Positions 54,277-60,864 of a DNA stretch of 64,000 bases are shown in pieces. A model generated the notes under the pieces. It was not told the DNA's origin. It searched no databases and was given only the letters and a program-made list of their open reading frames with translations. The stretch's first letter is position 1. Each line of letters begins with the position of its first letter. This DNA comes from a virus. A program made the translations under genes and the position numbers. The DNA is taken from the IMG/VR virus record IMGVR_UViG_3300034107_000446, positions 1 through 64,000 of that record. One strand, 5' to 3'.

Positions 54277-54711
54277 TTAAAATAATTTTGTTATATCATC
54301 TCGGACAGACATTAGGATTTTACCTAATTCATTGCGGCCTGTCCCGAGAGGTGACTGTCCCCAAAATTTGTCACCCCAGGTATTCCCTTCAATCAACTCG
54401 TATGATCTTGTTTCTTGGAGTAATTTCATTAAATTTGCATTCTGGTCAAATTTTGACTCTACTATATTCTTCATGATAGAAACTTTAATAGAGTCCCAGT
54501 TGGATTTTAATTTCAAAGTTCTCCCGAACCGTTTTACATCAGAAGTATTTGGTATTTCTGATATTGCTATTTTTTGAAGTTGATTGTCAGTCTTTGCTGC
54601 GACATACGCGTGTTCAGAAGAAGGATATTCAATACCTTCATATGAGACATTACACGGATAGAAATTTGAAAGAAACCTAAAAGAACCAGAAAATGATGTT
54701 ATTTTAGCCAT
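54277..54711 (-). CDS. NADAR-domain protein
   Basis: A 144-residue protein. FLSNFYPCNVSYEGIEYPSS followed by EHAYVAAKT is the NADAR start; EGNTWGDKFWGQSPLGTGRN and ELGKILMSVRDDI complete it. NADAR enzymes remove ADP-ribose from modified guanine or from ADP-ribosylated substrates, and some act as antitoxins to DarT-type toxins. In a phage it could undo defence-linked ADP-ribosylation or act in NAD-linked metabolism. Overlaps the DUF454 gene by 13 bases. Confidence 0.82.
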   Translation of the reverse strand: MAKITSFSGSFRFLSNFYPCNVSYEGIEYPSSEHAYVAAKTDNQLQKIAISEIPNTSDVKRFGRTLKLKSNWDSIKVSIMKNIVESKFDQNANLMKLLQETRSYELIEGNTWGDKFWGQSPLGTGRNELGKILMSVRDDITKLF

Positions 54712-55109
54712 GTAATCCTTTTGCCTTCATTCACTCGGCGCTGATATTCTTCTTCGGAACCAGGATATCTCCAACCCCAAATTGCAACAAGTAACATAAA
54801 AATACCAGAACCAAGAATAGCAGCAATATTACCAGTAGTAAACCACATAATGATAAGTGAAGAGGTCATTGTTGCAATCATGAAATATTTGAATTTAGTA
54901 GGGAAAATTTTCTTCTCTTGCCAACCAATAAGGAATGGGCCGAAAATCTTATGTGAATATATCCACTTATGCATACGGTCACTCGATTTAGCAAAGCAAA
55001 AGGCTGCTCCAACCGCTGGTGTACTCCAAGGAATACCTGGGAGCACCACACCAGCATATGCAACAGCCAATAAAAATATTCCTAAACTAAACCACAGTAT
55101 CTTTTTCAT
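54699..55109 (-). CDS. DUF454/YbaN-like membrane protein
   Basis: A 136-residue membrane protein. ILWFSLGIFLLAVAYAGVVL, then PGIPWSTPAVGAAFCFAKSS, match DUF454 (YbaN), an inner-membrane family of unknown function; SHKIFGPFLIGW fits the loop. Two further helices end the protein. Overlaps a gene upstream by 23 bases. Confidence 0.75.
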   Translation of the reverse strand: MKKILWFSLGIFLLAVAYAGVVLPGIPWSTPAVGAAFCFAKSSDRMHKWIYSHKIFGPFLIGWQEKKIFPTKFKYFMIATMTSSLIIMWFTTGNIAAILGSGIFMLLVAIWGWRYPGSEEEYQRRVNEGKRITWLK

Positions 55110-55332
55110 TTTTCTCTTTCCGGCAATATGAACATTCTATATAACTTTTCATATCACTCATGTTAAACACGTGGTGGTATTGGTGATTTCCAAATAAACA
55201 GTTAATCCAGCCTTTGAAGAATCTGTAATAACCTTTGATACCACCACCGTGTGCGGTTGCCATTAGATGTATATTTATCCAATGTCCGCCATACCATACA
55301 AACACTCGTTTATGTTTAAAGAGAATTTTCAA
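55087..55332 (-). CDS. Small hypothetical protein, TTG start
   Basis: An 81-residue protein (LKILFKHKRVFVWYGGHWIN, then HLMATAHGGGIKGYYRFFKG) with CSYC near the end. It starts at a TTG that overlaps the stop upstream; another TTG lies two codons earlier. Function unknown. Confidence 0.45.
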   Translation of the reverse strand: MKILFKHKRVFVWYGGHWINIHLMATAHGGGIKGYYRFFKGWINCLFGNHQYHHVFNMSDMKSYIECSYCRKEKNEKDTVV

Positions 55333-56141
55333 GTCCAAAGACTATTTCTGTTTTTAATCAAACGTATCAGCATTTCGGTATCTTCTGCTTCATATGCAGC
55401 CTCAATCTCTCGATTTTTGTCAAGAATCTTTCTAGTCTCTACGTGATCTTCCTCTGGATCATCATGCATGAAACCAATTCCGCGCACACGTTTACTTTTG
55501 CAATGTGCAGACCAACCGCTTAGATCATAAGGGTCTGGGCGGTTAGGATACACCTCTGTCCACCATTTATAAAGTGCAATGATTTCTGTTGCTACTAGAG
55601 CTTGAGCAGTAGGCTTTACTTCGTGCTTTTTATCTTCATCGAGCCACTCTTCATCTGTAAGACTAGTTTCCCACTCGAGGTGTTGAAGCCCAGCTTCAGG
55701 ACTACGCCAGGTTCGAGTTCGCCAGCGACCTACCTGCCACCACTTCATACCTTTTTGTTTTTCTTCACTCCAGCGATAGTTGCTGTAAGCCTTTTCAATC
55801 TCGACAAAATCCGCAAGTTCGTCAAAGAGACATATAAGAATTCGACTATCAAAATCACGATACTGCCCGGGTTTGATGTGTTTAGGGTGAGATACAAGAG
55901 CATGACTCTGGTCCACCCAACGATTCACAACGTAGTACTTTAAACTATAAACGCGGTCGGGAACCCATGTAATAATATTCTGGATATAATCTATTAATTC
56001 ATCAGCAATCCAATAACGAATAGGATACTTACTTTTAGCATCAGACTCCCAGTCTTCCCAACCTTTCGCACTAAGCACAAGTGGTTTACCAGTACCTCGA
56101 ATGATATTCGCAATTTTGCTACACGACCAGTAGTTCTTCAT
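55329..56141 (-). CDS. Conserved phage protein
   Basis: A 270-residue protein rich in Trp and Arg (RYWIADELIDYIQNIITWVP, then FDSRILICLFDELADFVEIE and ALVATEIIALYKWWTEVYPN). Relatives appear in large phages; function unknown. It starts behind GGAGATTAGATC and a promoter. Confidence 0.7.
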   Translation of the reverse strand: MKNYWSCSKIANIIRGTGKPLVLSAKGWEDWESDAKSKYPIRYWIADELIDYIQNIITWVPDRVYSLKYYVVNRWVDQSHALVSHPKHIKPGQYRDFDSRILICLFDELADFVEIEKAYSNYRWSEEKQKGMKWWQVGRWRTRTWRSPEAGLQHLEWETSLTDEEWLDEDKKHEVKPTAQALVATEIIALYKWWTEVYPNRPDPYDLSGWSAHCKSKRVRGIGFMHDDPEEDHVETRKILDKNREIEAAYEAEDTEMLIRLIKNRNSLWT

Positions 56142-56165
56142 GATCTAATCTCCTTGAGTAATTAC

Positions 56166-56194
56166 TTTATATCATCAATTAGTAGGTTTGTCAA
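56166..56194 (-). promoter_or_regulatory. sigma70-type promoter inside a coding end
   Basis: TTGACA, 17 bases, TATAAA. It lies inside the last codons of the gene at 56175. Drives the gene at 55329. Confidence 0.65.
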
Positions 56195-56528
56195 CATTTT
56201 GTTTGGACTTAAATAACTTTATATCATTGATAGCACTCTTGAGTGTTTCTGCATAGTTGAGTGCAGTCTGTTCATTCATCACGATGGTTGTTTCCATTTC
56301 AGCATGCCCTTTAGTAAGGATTTGCCAAATTTGTTTCCAACGATTATTTTCCCACCACTTTGTGTGATTTTTCACATAAACATGAACCTGAATACCGCAT
56401 TCATCTGCTTCAATATTTACTTCATGAGAACAATCTTCATTTCCACAATCACAGCGAATGTGGTACCACTTACTATCACCCCATTCAGATGTTTTTAAGA
56501 TACCTTCAGCTGGTTTTTGTACTCGCAT
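56175..56528 (-). CDS. Conserved phage hypothetical protein
   Basis: A 117-residue protein. WYHIRCDCGNEDCSHEVNIE is a likely zinc site; later ENNRWKQIWQILTKGHAEME and a helical tail. Relatives are known from phages; function unknown. Confidence 0.65.
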   Translation of the reverse strand: MRVQKPAEGILKTSEWGDSKWYHIRCDCGNEDCSHEVNIEADECGIQVHVYVKNHTKWWENNRWKQIWQILTKGHAEMETTIVMNEQTALNYAETLKSAINDIKLFKSKQNVDKPTN

Positions 56529-56821
56529 TATCCGTGCCTCTCCATTGTATCAATAAGTATATCTACATTATCTTCTAAATCTTTTTTGCCGGTTCCGCGG
56601 ACCTTATCTAGGTTCTTCATAATACAAAGATCACAAATAGCCAAGTCAAGATACTCACCGGTTCCCATTGGATCAAATATCGAAGACCCGTAGTGCCCAT
56701 ATGTACGAAAATGAAGACCACCCATAGGATGAACTTCAACTATCTTGTCTTTCATATCATATTCGAGATTATCAAGTTCTTCTCCACATGCAATACAATC
56801 AATTTTGGTTTCAGTTTTCAT
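56528..56821 (-). CDS. Zinc-binding phage protein
   Basis: A 97-residue protein with CIACGEEL at the start and CDLCIMKNL later, forming a CxxC pair set around GGLHFRTYGHYGSSIFDPMG. This middle motif is conserved in many phages. Function unknown. Confidence 0.7.
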   Translation of the reverse strand: MKTETKIDCIACGEELDNLEYDMKDKIVEVHPMGGLHFRTYGHYGSSIFDPMGTGEYLDLAICDLCIMKNLDKVRGTGKKDLEDNVDILIDTMERHG

Positions 56822-57006
56822 TGTCCCTCAATCAGTTCCCAGCGAGCATCAATTGTTAATTCATTGTGATAATTAGTTGTAATAATTTTTTGGTATAGTT
56901 TGCCGTTGATAAACCTTAGTTCATTAGTTTTTTGTTCGCCGAGGATAAATTCCCCAGCATCATCAGCAATTATAATGTCTCCATCATAGATATTATCTTC
57001 TTCCAT
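56818..57006 (-). CDS. Small acidic protein
   Basis: A 62-residue protein (EEDNIYDGDIIIADDAGEFI, then YHNELTIDARWELIEGQ). Overlaps both neighbours. Function unknown. Confidence 0.5.
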   Translation of the reverse strand: MEEDNIYDGDIIIADDAGEFILGEQKTNELRFINGKLYQKIITTNYHNELTIDARWELIEGQ

Positions 57007-57170
57007 TACTGTGTTTCCTTAACTTCTTGCATTCGTTTATAGTGTTCATATGACTTTACAAGAAATTCAAAACGTTTTGGATACTGAAATGGATTTGGAA
57101 TGTTTTCTACACCATAATGCTCTATAAATTCTTCAATAAATGCATCATCTCTGTTCACCGAATAAGTCAT
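57006..57170 (-). CDS. Small hypothetical protein
   Basis: A 54-residue ORF (TYSVNRDDAFIEEFIEHYGV, then QYPKRFEFLVKSYEHYKRMQ). It overlaps the gene upstream by 26 bases and shares TAATG with the next start. Function unknown. Confidence 0.55.
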   Translation of the reverse strand: MTYSVNRDDAFIEEFIEHYGVENIPNPFQYPKRFEFLVKSYEHYKRMQEVKETQ

Positions 57171-57420
57171 AAATGTCCTTTTTTAATCTTTTAGCATATG
57201 GTGTTAACATTTCTTCATCTTCTAAAATATAATCTTTGATGAGAAACTTAAGATAGTTTTGAAGTTCTTTCATATAGTTTGGAGTATCAGAAACTATCAC
57301 TCGTTCTATGAAACCTGAAGGATACCTAAGTCCGAATACCTGGTATTCACATGATCGCTTAATACGAAAGAATGGAAAATACTGTGTTGAGTAAAGTTTT
57401 CCTTCGTATTCTACTTGCAT
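57145..57420 (-). CDS. Hypothetical protein
   Basis: A 91-residue protein (QVEYEGKLYSTQYFPFFRIK, then SGFIERVIVSDTPNYMKELQ). Abuts the gene upstream. Function unknown. Confidence 0.55.
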   Translation of the reverse strand: MQVEYEGKLYSTQYFPFFRIKRSCEYQVFGLRYPSGFIERVIVSDTPNYMKELQNYLKFLIKDYILEDEEMLTPYAKRLKKDIYDLFGEQR

Positions 57421-57738
57421 TTAATCCCAGACTTGTGATACTCGATACGAATATTTATTATACTTTTCTTGTTTTGGGTCTGACCATTCAAGAGTATTTT
57501 TATCAGCAACTTGTGAAAGTTTAATTGCTTGATCAGATGTTGCAGCTTCGACTGTTAGGACTGCAGTCCTATATGAAGTTGCAATATCTTGAACTTCTAC
57601 TGAATACTTACGGAGAGGCTTTCCTTTTGTCTGCTTTTTAATACCAGTTACCATTTCTTTAAATTTGCCATAAGGCAAATCTTGCCATTCTTGAACTTTT
57701 TCGGGAGTTGGTTTTCCAAGAATACCCCATGAATTCAT
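57421..57738 (-). CDS. Hypothetical protein
   Basis: A 105-residue protein (GILGKPTPEKVQEWQDLPYG, then SVEVQDIATSYRTAVLTVEA). A mid-protein alpha/beta segment with VEAATSDQAIKLSQVA resembles small phage domains. Function unknown. Confidence 0.55.
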   Translation of the reverse strand: MNSWGILGKPTPEKVQEWQDLPYGKFKEMVTGIKKQTKGKPLRKYSVEVQDIATSYRTAVLTVEAATSDQAIKLSQVADKNTLEWSDPKQEKYNKYSYRVSQVWD

Positions 57739-57881
57739 TTTCTAGTCTCCTGTTCTTTTCTAAAATCACAATATAGTTCAAAGATTAGATATGGTATGAA
57801 TACAAGTATGCTACCTACAAAAAGCATTGCTGTAAGATAATCAGCAATTAAGAAACATACAATGTAATCATACCATTTCAT
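57735..57881 (-). CDS. Small membrane protein
   Basis: A 48-residue protein with hydrophobic helices (DYIVCFLIADYLTAMLFVGS and ILVFIPYLIFELY). The ATG at 57881 follows the SleB stop by a few bases; longer frames are shadows. Could be a holin because it lies beside a cell-wall hydrolase, but this is a guess. Confidence 0.5.
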   Translation of the reverse strand: MKWYDYIVCFLIADYLTAMLFVGSILVFIPYLIFELYCDFRKEQETRK

Positions 57882-57885
57882 TTTG

Positions 57886-58347
57886 TTACATCCTATAGAA
57901 AGTGTGTTCACCAATAGTTCCAACCTTGGTGAATTTTCTTGCCCACCTTGGCAATCTTTTTATGTCATGTTTATTAATAAAGTGTGTCGCTAAGTGACTA
58001 TATGATGTAACATTTTCATCTAATAGTTCTTTTGCAATTGACGAAGCTTGTTCCCAAGCTTCGTGTTCACTAGGTGTTTTATTCTTTCTAGAACAAGTCC
58101 AAGCAAATTGGCAACCTTGATATACTACAGCGCATATAGTGTCAGGATAATGCAGTGAAGCAACACGATTGATGGTGACTTCACCAACCATTCTCATTCC
58201 TTTTTCTGATTCTCCGCGTGCCTCGTGATAGATATTTAAAGCGAGTGCTTGCAATTCTGCCCGTTCATCGCAATTTCCGGCGACGGCAGCAGTACTCATC
58301 AAAGATAAAGCAATACATACAGTCGCCACAAATGTGAATAATCTCAT
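57886..58347 (-). CDS. Cell-wall hydrolase, SleB-like
   Basis: A 153-residue protein. A signal peptide (residues 1-23, VATVCIALSLMSTAAVAG) precedes a Hydrolase_2/SleB domain: LALNIYHEARGESEKGMRMV, GEVTINRVASLHYPDTICAV and VYQGCQFAWTCS. The catalytic glutamate is in YHEARGE. It cleaves peptidoglycan in the periplasm and is likely a lysis enzyme exported through Sec. The final domain is short for the family. Confidence 0.85.
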   Translation of the reverse strand: MRLFTFVATVCIALSLMSTAAVAGNCDERAELQALALNIYHEARGESEKGMRMVGEVTINRVASLHYPDTICAVVYQGCQFAWTCSRKNKTPSEHEAWEQASSIAKELLDENVTSYSHLATHFINKHDIKRLPRWARKFTKVGTIGEHTFYRM

Positions 58348-58380
58348 TTGTAGTCCCTTTTTGTTTGTTACAGATAGAGC

Positions 58381-58402
58381 AAAGGGAGCATAAGCCCCCT
58401 TT
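58381..58402. other. Intergenic hairpin
   Basis: AAAGGG...CCCTTT with a nine-pair stem including a wobble, four-base loop. On the plus strand a T-rich stretch follows after four bases; on the minus strand no uridine run follows. Possible weak terminator. Confidence 0.45.
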
Positions 58403-58412
58403 GAAGTTTTAT

Positions 58413-58628
58413 TTATTTACGAGTGATACCCCGAGATCCTTCAAAGAAGTGGCGTTCAAGAACTCGATTGTTCTTTCGAGAGAACTTGATATTCTTGATA
58501 TTATCACCAAGGATGATTTCATCTTGAGTTCGTGAAACAATGACAAAGTCAGATGAAAATTCTTTAAGAACAGATTTCATCAATGCATCACCGCCGATAC
58601 GAGTCACTTCAATAGCATATTTGTTCAT
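58413..58628 (-). CDS. Hypothetical protein
   Basis: A 71-residue basic protein (NKYAIEVTRIGGDALMKSVL, then GDNIKNIKFSRKNNRVLERH). The ATG at 58628 has AAAGGAACC upstream and its own promoter. Function unknown. Confidence 0.6.
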   Translation of the reverse strand: MNKYAIEVTRIGGDALMKSVLKEFSSDFVIVSRTQDEIILGDNIKNIKFSRKNNRVLERHFFEGSRGITRK

Positions 58629-58654
58629 TGAGGTTCCTTTCACCTTATAGAATC

Positions 58655-58683
58655 AGTATATACTATTTGAAATGAAATGTCAA
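58655..58683 (-). promoter_or_regulatory. sigma70-type promoter
   Basis: TTGACA, 17 bases, TATACT, then GATTCTATAAGGTGAA. Drives the gene at 58413 and lies directly behind the Pal-like gene. Confidence 0.9.
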
Positions 58684-58684
58684 C

Positions 58685-59266
58685 TCATTTGTTTAGAATA
58701 AATGCCCCACGGCGATTTTGTGACCAAGCAGCTTCAGTGGAACCTAGGACAGACGGGCGCTCTTTTCCATAACTAACTGTTTGAATTCTGTTGGCATCAA
58801 TTCCTTTGGAGATAAGACTTGCTTTAAGAGTCGATGCACGCTTCTCTCCTAGATACAAGTTATATTCTCTTGTTCCACGTTCGTCCGCATGCCCTTCGAT
58901 GGTTACCACATATGCAGGATAGTCTTTCATAAACTTTGCTACGTCATCAATAAGCCAATTACTCTCAACATTAGCAGTATCTGCGCTATAATTAAAAAAT
59001 GCGCGAGTATGTCCAATTTTATCTTTGCGAGTCATTTCATCAACTATTGATTTTAATTCAACAACTTGGTTTTCTAAAACTTCAAAATTTGTCTGAAGTT
59101 CGGATTTATGATCTGTAATAGTATTAGTTAGTTGTGTCACTGCATCAGTAATCTGATCATTGATATAAGTTTTAATATCTTCTGCCGGTGCAGTAATAGG
59201 GGTCGTAGTTTGTGCAAATGCAGCCGTACCTAGTAACATAGCAGCAATTAGTGTAAGTTTTTTCAT
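58685..59266 (-). CDS. OmpA-family protein, Pal-like
   Basis: A 193-residue protein. A signal peptide ends ...GTAAFAQ (about residue 18), there is a helical linker, and the OmpA C-terminal domain follows: VVTIEGHADERGTREYNLYL, GEKRASTLKASLISKGIDAN, then VSYGKERPSVLG and AAWSQNRRGAF. This is extremely close to bacterial Pal, which binds peptidoglycan and TolB. Unlike Pal there is no lipobox cysteine, so the protein may be soluble in the periplasm. It could disturb the Tol-Pal system or anchor a lysis complex. The ATG at 59266 was chosen because the signal peptide starts there. Confidence 0.9.
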   Translation of the reverse strand: MKKLTLIAAMLLGTAAFAQTTTPITAPAEDIKTYINDQITDAVTQLTNTITDHKSELQTNFEVLENQVVELKSIVDEMTRKDKIGHTRAFFNYSADTANVESNWLIDDVAKFMKDYPAYVVTIEGHADERGTREYNLYLGEKRASTLKASLISKGIDANRIQTVSYGKERPSVLGSTEAAWSQNRRGAFILNK

Positions 59267-59302
59267 TTTATTCTCCATTATAAATTAAATTCTGATATTT
59301 GT

Positions 59303-60013
59303 TTATTTCCACCATTTCTCGCCTTTAGACTTTGATTCCCAGAAATGATCAATAATTTGATTGCAGATAAAAATACCTTCTTTGTTTAGATATCTATCAC
59401 ATATTGAAATACTTAAACCGATCTGCTCGTCTAGTTTATTCCCATATCTAAGTTCTGGATCTTTTCCGTCATTTAACCTATCAACAATCCAAAGTGCTTT
59501 TCTGCAAATTTCTTTTCTATCTAGTTTTGGTATGTATATAACGCCAGTATTATACATGATGTATGATGTATTAAAGTCAATATCAACTTCATACCATGGT
59601 AAAGATGGAAGAATTTTATCCAAATTACGGAATTGCGTAATATAATATTCGGCAGACCATAAAATTGGATTATTTCCCCAGATAGAATTATCTATATGTG
59701 ATTTAAATGCCGTATCAACATCTAATAGTACAACATCTTCACTATCTGAGAAGTCCATTAAAATAAAGATCTTTTCGATCAAGATTCTAATCAGACCAGT
59801 AAAAGGTCTGCGGGACGTGATAATTTTAGAGATATATCCATTTTCTTGACAATACGTCTGGATTTCTAAATCTGAGAAAGAGTGATAAATGTATATAGCA
59901 GGATTTACTGTATACATTTTCAAGCATTCTATTGACTTCTTTAATTGCTCGAAGAAGTCAACTTTATCTTGCGCATTTTTGTACTCGTTAATATAAAGAT
60001 ATGCAAAATTCAA
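59303..60013 (-). CDS. GT-A-type glycosyltransferase
   Basis: A 236-residue protein with the metal-binding DxD in SEDVVLLDVDTAFKSHID, a nucleotide-binding N-terminal half and MYNTGVIYIPKLDRKEICRK in the acceptor region. It resembles small glycosyltransferases of phages and pathogens. No ATG lies near the start; a TTG at 60013, three bases after the upstream stop, is the best start. Substrate unknown. Confidence 0.65.
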   Translation of the reverse strand: MNFAYLYINEYKNAQDKVDFFEQLKKSIECLKMYTVNPAIYIYHSFSDLEIQTYCQENGYISKIITSRRPFTGLIRILIEKIFILMDFSDSEDVVLLDVDTAFKSHIDNSIWGNNPILWSAEYYITQFRNLDKILPSLPWYEVDIDFNTSYIMYNTGVIYIPKLDRKEICRKALWIVDRLNDGKDPELRYGNKLDEQIGLSISICDRYLNKEGIFICNQIIDHFWESKSKGEKWWK

Positions 60014-60014
60014 A

Positions 60015-60215
60015 TTAATACTCAGCAACTGCTGTAAAGTTATCCATTGTCATGCCACTTTTAAAATTTTGAAAACGACGGATAGTGTGGCGCCCTTTAA
60101 ACGCCACACCAATCTCGGTATCATGCCTGTATGGATGCACCTTGTGACCACTCCCACGGCCATTTGTAGTAATAGTATAAAGCAGTCCGTTTTTCTTGTA
60201 GCGGAACAGTGTCAT
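60015..60215 (-). CDS. Small conserved phage protein
   Basis: A 66-residue basic protein (TLFRYKKNGLLYTITTNGRG, then FKGRHTIRRFQNFKSGMTMD). The start looks like a phage family beginning with L-F-R-x-K-K-N-G-x-L-Y. It follows the gene upstream by two bases. Confidence 0.65.
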   Translation of the reverse strand: MTLFRYKKNGLLYTITTNGRGSGHKVHPYRHDTEIGVAFKGRHTIRRFQNFKSGMTMDNFTAVAEY

Positions 60216-60217
60216 GA

Positions 60218-60562
60218 TCAAGCTCCTAGATTATATTTGCCGATATTGACAAAACCGAAGTTGTCAACGATGTAACAATCACCGTCCTTGACAAAGATAT
60301 CACCGACAGATCCACTCGAACCACGAGCAAGCCGCCGAACCAATCCATCTTCCCAGAGGTTTGTCGATTCAAATGCTTGATCTAGGTCATCAGTATCAAC
60401 TTCATAAGTTGCATCGTAATACTCTACAAAGTCTTCATTCCACTTACGAGCACCGAGCATCATATCTGCACGAGCAACTGCTTTAGGAACTGCGTCCCAA
60501 CCTCGTGCATTGACAGCGATAATGTCAGAATCACTCAGTCGGATTTGGTAAATAGTGATCAT
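60218..60562 (-). CDS. Conserved phage protein
   Basis: A 114-residue acidic protein (TIYQIRLSDSDIIAVNARGW, then DAVPKAVARADMMLGARKWN). The phrase N-A-R-G-W-D and the later YDATYEVDTDDLDQAFE recur in phages. Function unknown. Own promoter. Confidence 0.65.
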   Translation of the reverse strand: MITIYQIRLSDSDIIAVNARGWDAVPKAVARADMMLGARKWNEDFVEYYDATYEVDTDDLDQAFESTNLWEDGLVRRLARGSSGSVGDIFVKDGDCYIVDNFGFVNIGKYNLGA

Positions 60563-60593
60563 GTTAGGTTCCTCTGTGTTACCTTATAGAATC

Positions 60594-60622
60594 AGTATAA
60601 ACTATTTAAAAGCATTTGTCAA
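60594..60622 (-). promoter_or_regulatory. sigma70-type promoter
   Basis: TTGACA, 17 bases, TATACT, then GATTCTATAAGGTAAC. The -35 contains the stop of the gene at 60619. Confidence 0.9.
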
Positions 60623-60780
60623 CCCACCAAAGATACTTTTTTCAACTCATCCAACTTTTTACAGACTTCATCCACTTGTTTCCAATCTTGAGCATTTTTA
60701 GCGGTTACCAATGCAAGAATTAGATCAAGTTTGGTATTTACACGATCAAGAGCAACATTCACATCACGGAAGTTTTTCAT
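60619..60780 (-). CDS. Small helical protein
   Basis: A 53-residue helical ORF (FRDVNVALDRVNTKLDLILA, then QVDEVCKKLDELKKVSL). Own promoter and GGAGACACC site. Function unknown. Confidence 0.6.
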   Translation of the reverse strand: MKNFRDVNVALDRVNTKLDLILALVTAKNAQDWKQVDEVCKKLDELKKVSLVG

Positions 60781-60808
60781 GGTGTCTCCTTTTATTCATT
60801 ACGGTACC

Positions 60809-60837
60809 ATTATATACCGATTCTTTACATTTGTAAA
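60809..60837 (-). promoter_or_regulatory. sigma70-type promoter
   Basis: TTTACA, 17 bases, TATAAT with AAGAATCGGTA before the -10. It follows the reductase terminator. Drives the small gene at 60619. Confidence 0.8.
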
Positions 60838-60842
60838 TAGAA

Positions 60843-60862
60843 AAGAGGCCCGAAGGCCTCTT
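60843..60862 (-). terminator. Intrinsic terminator, UUCG loop
   Basis: AAGAGGCC, TTCG, GGCCTCTT, then TTCTATTT on the minus strand. It closes the ribonucleotide reductase operon. Confidence 0.88.
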
Positions 60863-60864
60863 TC

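Noticed and set aside
8600-60620. Regularly spaced copies of TATAGAATCAGTATAAACT, considered as a CRISPR array or dispersed mobile repeat
   Set aside because: The copies are 250-1000 or more bases apart, not 30-40; each has promoter geometry and lies before a gene, so they are promoters.
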